Assembly: GCF_902833145.1 (NCBI RefSeq)
Contig: NZ_CADFEN010000004.1
Coordinates: 434,001 to 498,000, forward strand
DNA from: Burkholderia sp. BCC0506
GTDB lineage: Bacteria > Pseudomonadota > Gammaproteobacteria > Burkholderiales > Burkholderiaceae
Direction: 5' to 3'
DNA length: 64,000 nucleotides
Part shown: in pieces, positions 8,665 through 16,884 of the stretch
Position numbering within the stretch: the first letter of the stretch is position 1
Layout: each line of letters begins with the position of its first letter
Notes under the pieces: generated by a model
The model's input: only the letters and a program-made list of their open reading frames with translations
Database searches by the model: none
Told to the model about the DNA's origin: nothing
Position numbers and translations under genes: made by a program

Positions 8665-9231
8665 TCAGGCATTCGAATAGCCCGACACGAACGGCTTCAC
8701 GGTACCGTCGTCCAGGTACACCGCACGCTCGACCTTGCCGATGTTCGCACCGTACACGTGGATGCTGATCGATACGCGGTCGGCGAATGCGTTGGTCACG
8801 CGGTGCACGTCGCCGATGCGCGGCGACACGGCCTCGACCTGCCCCGGCCGCAGCCGCACGGCGTCGCCTGCGGGCACCGGCCTGCCGGCCGCGTCGAACC
8901 GGTACGGCTGCGAGAACTCGCCGCCGCGCAGCATTCCGATCAGCCCCCATACCGTGTGATCGTGGATCGGCGTCGTCTGGCCGGGCCCCCACACGAAGCT
9001 GACGACCGAGAAGCGCTCGTCCGGGTCGAGATGCAGCAGGTACTGCCGGTAGCGCTCGGGATCGGGCTGCGCGAACGCGTCGGGCAGCCAGTCGTCGTGT
9101 TCGACGAGCGCGGCGAGCAGCGCGCCGCCCTCGTCGAGAATGCGCGCCTCGTTCGCGCCGGACGCGAGCAACGCGCCCAGACCGTCGACGAACGGACGCA
9201 GCGGCGTCTGTTGCAACGAAAGCGTACTCAT
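8665..9231 (-). CDS. Cysteine dioxygenase / 3-mercaptopropionate dioxygenase family
   Basis: A 188-residue cupin thiol dioxygenase that adds O2 to a thiol to give a sulfinate. The non-haem iron triad is visible as H90 and H92 (TPIHDHTVWG) and H143 (GDVHRV). The Cys that in mammalian cysteine dioxygenase cross-links to a Tyr is absent from this loop, as in the bacterial Arg-type enzymes, several of which prefer 3-mercaptopropionate. The candidate carboxylate-binding Arg is R62 (PERYRQY). The ATG at 9231 is chosen from family length (about 190). It probably forms an operon with the downstream rhodanese and is divergent from a LysR gene. Confidence 0.87.
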   Translation of the reverse strand: MSTLSLQQTPLRPFVDGLGALLASGANEARILDEGGALLAALVEHDDWLPDAFAQPDPERYRQYLLHLDPDERFSVVSFVWGPGQTTPIHDHTVWGLIGMLRGGEFSQPYRFDAAGRPVPAGDAVRLRPGQVEAVSPRIGDVHRVTNAFADRVSISIHVYGANIGKVERAVYLDDGTVKPFVSGYSNA

Positions 9232-9243
9232 CGGCCGTCTCCT

Positions 9244-9266
9244 CGAATATGATGCCGAATATGATG
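9244..9266. repeat. Tandem 11-nt direct repeat in the LysR/dioxygenase promoter
   Basis: CGAATATGATG occurs at 9244-9254 and 9256-9266, a 12-nt period. It lies between the divergent thiol dioxygenase and LysR genes, within about 35 nt of the dioxygenase start. This is the expected place for a LysR binding site. Confidence 0.55.
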
Positions 9267-9305
9267 GATCGTCATGATGCACCTGAAAGACCATGCAGAA
9301 CAAAC

Positions 9306-10223
9306 ATGAAAATTAGCGATATCGACGCTTTTGCAGCGGTCGTCCGCTGCCAGACGCTGAGCCAGGCCGCGGCCGAGCTCGGGATGACGCAGCCCGCGAT
9401 CACGCGGCGCGTCCAGAATCTCGAGGAAGCGCTCGGCGTAACGCTGCTCGACCGCAACACGAAGCCGCCGCGCCCGACCGACATCGGCCGGCAGGTGTTC
9501 GAGCAGTGTCGCGCGATCCTGCGCGAGGTCGATGCCTTGCGCGAGCTGACGGCCGGCCAGCAGCCGCCCGCCGGCGAATTCCGGATCGGGCTCACGCAGG
9601 GGCTCGGCGAGCTGATGCTGCCGGCGCTCATCGCGGATCTCGCCGCGCAGTGGCCCGCGCTCGCGACGCAGGTCACGACCGCATGGGGCGGCCTGCTCGT
9701 CGAACGCATCGCCCGCCGCGAACTCGATGCGGCGCTCGTCTTCCTCGCCCGCGAAATGGTGCTGCCGGCGCAGGTCGAGGGTGAACGGCTGCTGGCCACG
9801 CGGCTCGTCGCGGTCGGCCGCAAGGGCGACTGGCCGCGCCGCAGCTACCGGCTCGCCGATTGCCATGCGCGCGGCTGGGTGCTCAATCCGGACGGGTGCG
9901 GCTTCCGGGCGGGCCTCCGGCGCGCACTGGACGCGCAGGGCCTGCCGATGCCGGTCACGCTCGATGCGTACGGCCGCGACCTGCAACTGCAGAGCGTCGC
10001 GAACGGCTTCGGCCTCGGGCTGATGCCGCTGCCGCTCGTCGAAGGCAGCCCGCTGCGCGATGCGCTCGACATCGTGCCGCTCGCCGATTTCAAGCCGCAG
10101 ATCGACCTGTGGCTGCTGCGCCGGCACGATGCGGCGCGCTTCGATGCGCCGCTCGCGGCCGTCGCCGCGCATGCGCGCACGGCGTTCGCGCTGCCCGAGC
10201 GATCGCAGGACAAGGCCGCTTAA
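9306..10223 (+). CDS. LysR-family transcriptional regulator
   Basis: A 305-residue LysR protein. The N-terminal winged helix (residues 1-60) reads MKISDIDAFAAVV then SQAAAELGMTQPAITRRVQNLE. The substrate-binding domain (about 90-300) follows after a linker helix. It is divergent from the thiol dioxygenase/rhodanese pair and is presumably their regulator through the 74-nt shared promoter with its tandem repeat. The ATG at 9306 is preferred because the HTH begins immediately; the earlier in-frame ATG adds 19 atypical residues. The surrounding organosulfur genes suggest it responds to sulfur supply or a sulfur compound, but it is not clearly CysB or Cbl. Confidence 0.88.
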   Translation: MKISDIDAFAAVVRCQTLSQAAAELGMTQPAITRRVQNLEEALGVTLLDRNTKPPRPTDIGRQVFEQCRAILREVDALRELTAGQQPPAGEFRIGLTQGLGELMLPALIADLAAQWPALATQVTTAWGGLLVERIARRELDAALVFLAREMVLPAQVEGERLLATRLVAVGRKGDWPRRSYRLADCHARGWVLNPDGCGFRAGLRRALDAQGLPMPVTLDAYGRDLQLQSVANGFGLGLMPLPLVEGSPLRDALDIVPLADFKPQIDLWLLRRHDAARFDAPLAAVAAHARTAFALPERSQDKAA

Positions 10224-10302
10224 CGACGCAGAGGAAGCCGAGGCAGCCGCGCGGCGCCCGGCTCGATCCGCGCCGTTTTCGCGCACGGCAACCCGGCCCG
10301 GC

Positions 10303-11658
10303 TCACGCATCGCGTCGAACGCGTTCGATCCCGTTGCGTGACGTTGCGTCCGCCTGCGCGTGCGTCGCCCCGCGCGTCGCGTCGAGCGCCGCCCGCCCCG
10401 CCGCTATCGCGATCGCATCGTCCTGCGGCGTATGCACGCGGCTGCACAGCACGTCGCGATAGTGGCGTTCGAGCGGATTGCCGCGGCTCAGCCCGTGATT
10501 GCCCGACAGCTTCAGCGCTTGCTCGACCGTGCGGATCGCGTGTTCGGTCACGGTGCGCTTGACGAGGCCGCTGGTCGTCACCGACGGCGCGTTGCCCGCA
10601 TCGGTGCGCGCGATGTGATCGTCGAGCAGCACGCGGTTCGCGTGCAGCCAGCCCTCGATTTCACCGACCGCCTCCTGCACGCGCGGCAGTGACGCGAGCG
10701 GTGCGCCCAGCCCGCTCGGCGCGCGCGTCGTCGCGAATTCGACCAGCCAGTCGCGCGACGCGCGCGCCACCGCGTCGTACAGGCTGCCGAGCAACGCGAC
10801 CATCCACGCCTGCTGATCGGCCTGCGCGTCGGCATCCGCGTGCGTGGCAGCCGACACGGCCCACGCGTCCGGCGCACGCACGTCGACCGCATGATCGGCC
10901 GGCAGCGGCACGTCGTCGAACACGACTTCATGGCTGCCCGATGCGCGCAGCCCGAGGTGATTCCAGCTTTCGATCACGCGGATGCGGGCATCGCCGGCCT
11001 CGGGGTCGCGCGGCACGAGAAACACGCCGACGCGCGGCGCCGGTTCGTCGGTGCGCGCCCACACGGCCAGCCAGCGCAGCGCCGGAATCCCGGTGCTGTA
11101 GAGCTTGTGGCCCGACAGCCGCCAGCCGTCGCCGGCGCGGCGCGCAATGGTGTCCGGCAGCCCGCCGCGCGACGGCGAACCGAGCGCCGGCTCGACGCGC
11201 AGCGCATTGATCAGCGCGCCGTGCGCGACCGCGCTGTCGAACACCGCGCGCCGCATCGGCGCCGGCCAGCGGTTGTCGGCGCGGCCGAGCGCGCGATGCT
11301 GCAGATACGTCATCGTGAGCACCAGCGCGGTGGCCGGATCGGCCCGCGCGATGGCCGCGACGATCCGGCTCGCCTGCGCGAGCGTCGCCCCGGCGCCGCC
11401 ATGCTCGCGCGGCACGACCTGCGCGATCAGCCCGGCACGATGCAGCCGCGCGAAGTTCTCGTGCGGAAACCGGCCGTCGACGTCGTTGCGGGCCGCATCG
11501 GCGGCGAGTTCGGGGGCGAGCCGATCGAGCAACGCGGCGAGGCGCGCGTCGTTCGCCTCGTCGCCGGCGTCGTCGGCGGCGGGTCGAGCGACGTCGGCAG
11601 GCAGGAGACGCAGCGCAGGCTGCTGTGGCGGCGAGGAAGCGGCAAGGCTGGCGGACAT
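10303..11658 (-). CDS. Acyl-CoA dehydrogenase-fold flavin oxidoreductase, SfnB-like sulfur acquisition family
   Basis: A 451-residue protein with the acyl-CoA dehydrogenase fold: N-terminal helical domain (about 45-160), beta domain with ESWNHLGLRASGSHEVVF, and C-terminal helical domain containing ALKLSGNHGLSRGNPLERHYRD. The LGLRASGSH and GNPLER(H)YRD signatures occur in the SfnB/DszC branch, which uses reduced flavin and acts in desulfurization or sulfur acquisition rather than beta-oxidation. It is divergent from the flavin monooxygenase/ABC operon, which strengthens an organosulfur role. The ATG at 11658 has AGGGA upstream; an earlier ATG would add an unlikely 44-residue tail. The exact substrate is unknown. 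Confidence 0.82.
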   Translation of the reverse strand: MSASLAASSPPQQPALRLLPADVARPAADDAGDEANDARLAALLDRLAPELAADAARNDVDGRFPHENFARLHRAGLIAQVVPREHGGAGATLAQASRIVAAIARADPATALVLTMTYLQHRALGRADNRWPAPMRRAVFDSAVAHGALINALRVEPALGSPSRGGLPDTIARRAGDGWRLSGHKLYSTGIPALRWLAVWARTDEPAPRVGVFLVPRDPEAGDARIRVIESWNHLGLRASGSHEVVFDDVPLPADHAVDVRAPDAWAVSAATHADADAQADQQAWMVALLGSLYDAVARASRDWLVEFATTRAPSGLGAPLASLPRVQEAVGEIEGWLHANRVLLDDHIARTDAGNAPSVTTSGLVKRTVTEHAIRTVEQALKLSGNHGLSRGNPLERHYRDVLCSRVHTPQDDAIAIAAGRAALDATRGATHAQADATSRNGIERVRRDA

Positions 11659-11787
11659 CGAAACGGATTCCCTGGGTAGGTCGAACACGGCGGCGAACAC
11701 GACAGCGACGGCCCATACCGTGCCGACGCGCGCCCGATCATTCACGAGCCCACAGCGTATGCGCAACGCATGCGGCCCCAAACCATG

Positions 11788-11806
11788 CAAATCTGATATT
11801 CAAATC
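11788..11806. promoter_or_regulatory. CAAATC direct repeat in divergent sulfur-gene promoter
   Basis: CAAATC occurs at 11788-11793 and 11801-11806 in the only AT-rich part of the gap between the SfnB-like gene and the flavin monooxygenase operon. It is a possible activator site. Nothing else supports it. Confidence 0.25.
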
Positions 11807-11902
11807 GGGATTGATTATTTCCATTCCGCATGATCGCGGCGTTAACCTGCGCTCCATTCCTGCCCGGCCGCGCGCCGGGACGTCCCTGCACCGGAGACCC
11901 AG

Positions 11903-12988
11903 ATGAGCGTCGAATTCATCGGCATGATCCAGAGCCAGAAGCAGTCGGAAATCCACCCGGCATCCGGCCCCGTGGTCGATCCCGACTATGTGCGCGACTT
12001 CGCCCGCGCCCACGAAACGGCCGGCTTCGACCGGATCCTCGTGCCGCATCACTCGACCGGCCCGTCGGCGACGCTGACGATCGCGTTCGCCGCGGCCGCG
12101 ACCGAGCGCATCCACTTCATGCTCGCGCATCGCCCGGGCTTCACCGCGCCGACGCTCGCCGCACGGCAGATCGCGACGCTCGACCAGTTCAGCCGCGGCC
12201 GGCTCGCGGTGCACTTCATCTCCGGCGGCTCGGACAGCGAGCAGCAGCGCGACGGCGATTTTCTCGATCACGACGCGCGCTATGCACGCACCGACGAATA
12301 CCTGGGCATCCTGCGGCGGATCTGGACGGAAACGCAGCCGTTCGATCACGACGGCGCGCACTACCGGTTCAAGCAGGGTTTCTCGGAAGTGAAGCCGTTC
12401 CAGCAGCCGCATGTGCCGATCTACTTCGGCGGTGCGTCGGAAGCCGCGCTCGCGGTGGCCGGCAAGCACGCGGACGTCTACGCGCTGTGGGGCGAATCGC
12501 TCGACCAGGTGCGCGACCTGACCACGCGCGTGCGCGCCGAAGCCGCGAAGCACGGCCGCCAGGTGCGTTTCTCCGTGTCGTTCCGGCCGATCCTCGCGGC
12601 GACCGAGGACGAAGCGTGGGCACGCGCGCACCGGATCCTCGACGAAACGCGCCGGCTGCGCGAAGCGGCGGGACTCGGCGCCGGCGGCCCGCAGCAGAGC
12701 GAAGGCGCGCGGCGCCTGCTCGCCGCGGCCGAGCGCGGCGCGCGCGTCGACAAGCGGCTGTGGACCGAGATCGCGAAGCTCACCGGCGCGCGCTCGAATT
12801 CGACCGCGCTGGTCGGCACGCCCGAACAAGTCGCCGACGCGTTGCTCGACTACTACGACCTCGGCGTGACGACGTTCCTGATCCGCGGTTTCGATCCGCT
12901 GGAAGACGCGATCGACTACGGCCGCGAACTGATTCCGCGCGTGCGCAGCGCCGTCGCCGCCCGCGACGCGGCCCGCCGCGCCGCCTGA
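11903..12988 (+). CDS. LLM-class flavin-dependent monooxygenase (SsuD-like)
   Basis: A 361-residue TIM-barrel bacterial-luciferase-like enzyme using FMNH2 and O2. It begins MSVEFIGMIQSQKQSEIHP and carries the family segments FMLAHRPGFTAPTLAARQ and RLAVHFISGGSDSEQQRDGDF. A later KPFQQPHVPIYFGGAS precedes the C-terminal barrel strands. Both the sequence and the length are close to alkanesulfonate monooxygenase SsuD, which releases sulfite from sulfonates. It is the first gene of an operon with a class II aldolase-like protein and a sulfonate/nitrate-type ABC importer. No flavin reductase (SsuE) is present in the window, so reduced flavin must come from elsewhere. Confidence 0.87.
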   Translation: MSVEFIGMIQSQKQSEIHPASGPVVDPDYVRDFARAHETAGFDRILVPHHSTGPSATLTIAFAAAATERIHFMLAHRPGFTAPTLAARQIATLDQFSRGRLAVHFISGGSDSEQQRDGDFLDHDARYARTDEYLGILRRIWTETQPFDHDGAHYRFKQGFSEVKPFQQPHVPIYFGGASEAALAVAGKHADVYALWGESLDQVRDLTTRVRAEAAKHGRQVRFSVSFRPILAATEDEAWARAHRILDETRRLREAAGLGAGGPQQSEGARRLLAAAERGARVDKRLWTEIAKLTGARSNSTALVGTPEQVADALLDYYDLGVTTFLIRGFDPLEDAIDYGRELIPRVRSAVAARDAARRAA

Positions 12989-13011
12989 GTCCAACGGAGC
13001 CATACGCGATC

Positions 13012-13851
13012 ATGTCCGCCGTCCTTTCGCCGTCCAACCGTACCGCATCGGGCCTCGTGCTCGCCGACACCCCGCGCCAGCATTTCTGGTTCGATCCGCC
13101 CGCGCCGCGCATCGACGTGGCTGCCGAGCGCCGCCACCGGCAGGAGCGGCTCGCGGCCGCGTTCCGCCTGTTCGCGCGCTTCGGCTTCGCGTCGGGCCTG
13201 GCCGGCCACATCACCGCGCGCGATCCGGAGCTGCCCGACCATTTCTGGGTGAACCCGCTCGGCGTGCATTTCTCGCAGATCAAGGTGTCCGACCTGCTGC
13301 TCGTCAACGCGCGCGGCGAAACCGCGATCGGCCAGCGGCCGCTGAACAAGGCCGCGTTCGCGATCCATGCGGCGATCCACGAAGCGCATCCGCACGTCGT
13401 CGCCGCCGCGCACACGCATTCGACCTACGGCAAGGCATGGTCGACGCTCGGCCGCCCGCTCGATCCGCTCACGCAGGACGCGTGCGTGTTCTATGAAGAC
13501 CACGCGCTGTTCGACGACTTCACGGGGATGGTCGTCGACACCAGCGAAGGCGCGCGGATCGCCGATGCGCTCGCGAAGCCGGACGGCACCACGCACAAGG
13601 GCGTGATCCTGAAGAACCACGGGATCCTGACGGCCGGCCCGACGGTCGAGGCCGCCGCGTGGTGGTACATCGCGCTCGACAATGCCGCGCACACGCAGTT
13701 GCTGGCCGAAGCGGCCGGCACGCCGCAGCCGATCGATCATGCGACCGCGCGCCATACGCACGGCCAGATCGGCGGCCCGGACGGCGCGCTGCATGCGTTC
13801 GACAGCCTGTTCGCGCGCGTCGTCGCCGACGAACCCGATCTGCTCGACTGA
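13012..13851 (+). CDS. Class II aldolase/adducin family protein
   Basis: A 279-residue member of the fuculose-aldolase/adducin fold. It has the metal-binding pattern AAHTHSTYGKA (His pair) and a later conserved ILKNHGILTAGPTVEAA segment containing the third His. SGLAGHITARDPE is the N-terminal family signature. Such proteins cleave or isomerise phosphorylated or free hydroxyl compounds using Zn2+. It lies 23 nt after the flavin monooxygenase and 31 nt before the ABC binding protein, so it belongs to the operon. It could process the carbon skeleton left after desulfonation, which is inference only. Confidence 0.85.
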   Translation: MSAVLSPSNRTASGLVLADTPRQHFWFDPPAPRIDVAAERRHRQERLAAAFRLFARFGFASGLAGHITARDPELPDHFWVNPLGVHFSQIKVSDLLLVNARGETAIGQRPLNKAAFAIHAAIHEAHPHVVAAAHTHSTYGKAWSTLGRPLDPLTQDACVFYEDHALFDDFTGMVVDTSEGARIADALAKPDGTTHKGVILKNHGILTAGPTVEAAAWWYIALDNAAHTQLLAEAAGTPQPIDHATARHTHGQIGGPDGALHAFDSLFARVVADEPDLLD

Positions 13852-13882
13852 GCCGTTCCGCCGCCACACCGGAGACCAGACC

Positions 13883-14917
13883 ATGACCGAAACCACCGCA
13901 CCCGCGCCCCACGACGCACACGACGACCAACGCCGCCGGCTGCTGCGCGCGGCCGGCGCCGCCGCGCTCGCCGTGCCGGCGATCACGCTCGGCCGCAAGG
14001 CGTGGTCCGCCCCGCCGCTGAAAAAGCTCACGTTCGCGTGGAACCAGAACGCGTTCTGCCTGACGCCGATCGTCGTCGCGCAGGAGCGCGGCTTCTTCGA
14101 GAAAAACGGGCTGCAGGTCGAACTGATCAACTACAGCGGCTCGACCGACCAGTTGCTCGAATCGATCGCGACCGGCAAGGCCGATGCGGCGGTCGGGATG
14201 ATCCACCGCTGGCTCAAGCCGCTCGAGGCCGGCTTCGACGTGAAGATCATCGGCAGCTCGCACGGCGGCTGCGTGCGGCTGCTCGGCGCGAAGGCGGCCG
14301 GCGTCACGACGCTGCAGGCGCTGAAGGGCAAGACGGTCGGCGTCAGCGATCTCGCCGCGCCCGGCAAGCACTTCTTCTCGATCCTGCTCGCGAAGAACGG
14401 CGTCGATCCCGAGCGCGACATCACGTGGCGGCAGTATCCGGCCGACCTGCTCGGCGTTGCGGTCGACAAGGGCGAGATCCACGCGATCGCCGACGGCGAC
14501 CCGAATCTCTACCTGCTCGAAAAGCGCAGCAACGGCGCGTATACCGAACTCGCGACCAACCTGTCCGGCGAGTACGCACGCAAGGTGTGCTGCGTGATCG
14601 GCGCGCGCGGCGACCTCGTGCGCAACGACCGGCCGGCGGCCGCCGCGCTCGCGCGCTCGATCGTGCAGGCCACCGAGTACACGCACGACAACCCGAACGA
14701 AGCCGCGAAGGTGTTCGCGAAGTATTCGCCGAAGATCAGCCCCGACGATCTGCGCAAGCTGTACGCGACGCTCACCTACACGCATCACCCGACCAACGTC
14801 GACCTGCAGCAGGAAATCGCGTTCTATGCGGACGATTTCCGCCGCATCAGCGTGCTGAAGAAGAGCACGGACCCGCAGCGCTTCGCGCAGCAGGTCTATG
14901 CCAACGTACTGGGATAA
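13883..14917 (+). CDS. ABC transporter substrate-binding protein (sulfonate/nitrate/taurine family)
   Basis: A 344-residue periplasmic binding protein. The N-terminus has twin arginines ahead of a hydrophobic stretch (QRRRLLRAAGAAALAVPAI), so Tat or Sec export is possible. The mature part is the NMT1/SsuA-like two-lobe fold starting LKKLTFAWNQNAF with VAQERGFFEKNGLQVELI and ATGKADAAVGM. The operon continues with permease and ATPase, the standard three-part importer. Ligand identity is inferred to be an organosulfur compound only from the adjoining SsuD-like monooxygenase. Confidence 0.87.
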   Translation: MTETTAPAPHDAHDDQRRRLLRAAGAAALAVPAITLGRKAWSAPPLKKLTFAWNQNAFCLTPIVVAQERGFFEKNGLQVELINYSGSTDQLLESIATGKADAAVGMIHRWLKPLEAGFDVKIIGSSHGGCVRLLGAKAAGVTTLQALKGKTVGVSDLAAPGKHFFSILLAKNGVDPERDITWRQYPADLLGVAVDKGEIHAIADGDPNLYLLEKRSNGAYTELATNLSGEYARKVCCVIGARGDLVRNDRPAAAALARSIVQATEYTHDNPNEAAKVFAKYSPKISPDDLRKLYATLTYTHHPTNVDLQQEIAFYADDFRRISVLKKSTDPQRFAQQVYANVLG

Positions 14918-14921
14918 CGCG

Positions 14922-16019
14922 ATGTCGACGATCGAACACGCCTCCGCCGCCCGCGCCGTATCGGCTTCGACCGGCGCCGCTGCCAACGCGACGGCTTCCG
15001 CGCGCGCAGGCTGCACGACTTGCGAAGCCACGCTGGCCGCAGAAGCCCGGCGCGCGCGTACCTGGCCGGCCGGGATCGCCGCCGCATGCGCGTGGGCCGC
15101 GCTCGGCGCACTGACGCACCTGTGGCCGAACCGGATCGTCGGCTTCAGCGACTGGGCGTACACCGACACGTTCGGCACGGCCGCGTGGACGATCGCCGCG
15201 CTGCTGCTCGTCGCCGCGACGCTCGGCCATCTCGTTGCGGCGACCCGCAAGCGGCTCGCACGCATACGACCGGCCGGTCCGTGGCTCGTCGCGCTGCCGC
15301 TCGTGCTCGCCGCGTGGGAAATCGTCACCGCGAAAACCGGCTGGCTGCCGACGCCGTTCTTCGCGCCGCCGCAGGCGCTGATCGAGGTCTACGTCGACGA
15401 CTGGCCGCGCCTCGCCGGCAGCGCCGGCAATACGCTGAAGCTGCTCGCGCTCGGCTTCGCGTACGGCGTCACGGTGGGCTTCGCGGTGGGCGTGTCGATC
15501 GGCTGGTCGCGCCGGATCGGCTACTGGGTGCATCCGGTGCTGCGCGTGCTCGGGCCCGTGCCGGCCACCGCGCTGCTGCCGCTCACGTTCTATTTCTTCC
15601 CGTCGAGCTATTCGGCCGCCGCGTTCCTGATCGCGCTCGCGACCGGGTTCCCGGTCGCGGTGCTCACGTGGTCGGGCGTCGCGAGCGTGAACAAGCAGTA
15701 CTACGACGTCGCGCGCACGCTCGGCGCGAACGCACGCTTCCTCGTGCTGCGCGTCGCGATTCCGGCCGCGCTGCCGCACGTGTTCGTCGGCATCTTCATG
15801 GGGCTGAGCGCGTCGTTCACCGTGCTGGTCGTCGCCGAGATGATGGGCGTCAAGTCGGGGCTCGGCTGGTACCTGAGCTGGGCGCAGGGCTGGGCATCGT
15901 ACGTGAACATGTATGCGGCGCTGCTCGTGATGGCGCTGCTGTTTTCCGGGCTGATCGCGCTGCTGTTCGCGCTGCGCGACCGTGTGCTCGCCTGGCAGAA
16001 AGGAACCGTCAAATGGTAA
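14922..16019 (+). CDS. ABC transporter permease (SsuC/TauC-like)
   Basis: A 365-residue inner-membrane protein. The C-terminal two thirds is the BPD transporter permease domain with about six membrane segments and the coupling-loop signature YYDVARTLGANARFLVLRVAIPAALPHVF. An extra N-terminal region of about 120 residues contains two further hydrophobic segments (near residues 45-65 and 80-105). The family is usually 250-280 residues, so this extension is unusual. The ATG at 14922 is 4 nt after the binding-protein stop. The stop overlaps the start of the ATPase gene by 7 nt. Confidence 0.88.
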   Translation: MSTIEHASAARAVSASTGAAANATASARAGCTTCEATLAAEARRARTWPAGIAAACAWAALGALTHLWPNRIVGFSDWAYTDTFGTAAWTIAALLLVAATLGHLVAATRKRLARIRPAGPWLVALPLVLAAWEIVTAKTGWLPTPFFAPPQALIEVYVDDWPRLAGSAGNTLKLLALGFAYGVTVGFAVGVSIGWSRRIGYWVHPVLRVLGPVPATALLPLTFYFFPSSYSAAAFLIALATGFPVAVLTWSGVASVNKQYYDVARTLGANARFLVLRVAIPAALPHVFVGIFMGLSASFTVLVVAEMMGVKSGLGWYLSWAQGWASYVNMYAALLVMALLFSGLIALLFALRDRVLAWQKGTVKW

Positions 16020-16834
16020 GCGCCGCCGTACTCGAACCGTCCGCTACCACTGTCGCCGCGCCCGCCGTCACGCCGCCGCGCGGCGCGCGCATCGACATCC
16101 GCCGCGTGAGCCATGCGTTCGACGGCCCCGGCGGCGCGCTGCCGGTGCTCGACGACGTGTCGCTGTCGGTCGCGGCCGGCGAATTCGTCGCGCTGCTCGG
16201 CCCGAGCGGTTGCGGGAAATCGACGCTGCTGCGCCTCGTCGCCGGGCTCGACGCGGCCCGGCAAGGGACGATCGCGCAGGACGGCGTGCCGATCGAGCGC
16301 CCCGATCCGTCGCGCATCGTCGTGTTCCAGGACCCGACGCTGTACCCGTGGCGGCGCGTGCGCGCGAACGTCGCGCTCGGCCTCGAAGCGCGCGGCGTGG
16401 CGCGCACCGCGCAGCATCGCGTCGACGATGCGCTCGCGCGCGTCGGGCTGCAGGACTTCGCGAACGTGTTTCCTCATCAGTTGTCCGGCGGGATGGCGCA
16501 GCGCGTCGCGCTCGCCCGCGCGCTCGTCAACGATCCGCGCCTGCTGATCCTCGACGAACCGCTCGGCAAGCTCGATTCGCTGACGCGGCTCACGATGCAG
16601 GCCGAGCTCACCGCGTTGTGGCAGCGCGACGGGTTCTCCGCGCTGCTCGTCACGCACGACGTGGAGGAAGCGCTGTTCCTCGCGCAGCGCGTGATCGTGT
16701 TCGGGCCACGCCCGGCACGGATCGTCGCCGAGCTGCGCGTCGACCTGCCCTACCCGCGCCATCGCGGCGACCCGCGCCTCGCCGCATTGCGTCACGACGC
16801 GCTGCGGCATCTCGGGCTCGACGCGAGCTGGTAG
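16013..16834 (+). CDS. ABC transporter ATP-binding protein (SsuB/TauB-like)
   Basis: A 273-residue ATPase. Walker A is GPSGCGKST, the Q-loop is VVFQDPTLYPWRRV, the signature LSGGMAQRVALARAL, Walker B LLILDEPLGKLD and the switch His VTHDVEEAL. The GM in the signature and YPW after the Q-loop are typical of the nitrate/sulfonate/taurine class. It overlaps the permease by 7 nt, indicating translational coupling. It powers import of the ligand bound by the protein encoded at 13883, or possibly by the second binding protein at 18100. Confidence 0.92.
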   Translation: MVSAAVLEPSATTVAAPAVTPPRGARIDIRRVSHAFDGPGGALPVLDDVSLSVAAGEFVALLGPSGCGKSTLLRLVAGLDAARQGTIAQDGVPIERPDPSRIVVFQDPTLYPWRRVRANVALGLEARGVARTAQHRVDDALARVGLQDFANVFPHQLSGGMAQRVALARALVNDPRLLILDEPLGKLDSLTRLTMQAELTALWQRDGFSALLVTHDVEEALFLAQRVIVFGPRPARIVAELRVDLPYPRHRGDPRLAALRHDALRHLGLDASW

Positions 16835-16884
16835 ATGCCGGGGGCCGTTCGACGTTCGACCGCGGTACGCCGGAGACGCGCGCG

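Noticed and set aside
10303-11658. The SfnB-like gene as a beta-oxidation acyl-CoA dehydrogenase
   Set aside because: No other fatty acid genes nearby; LGLRASGSH and GNPLERHYRD signatures and sulfur neighbours favour the SfnB/DszC branch.
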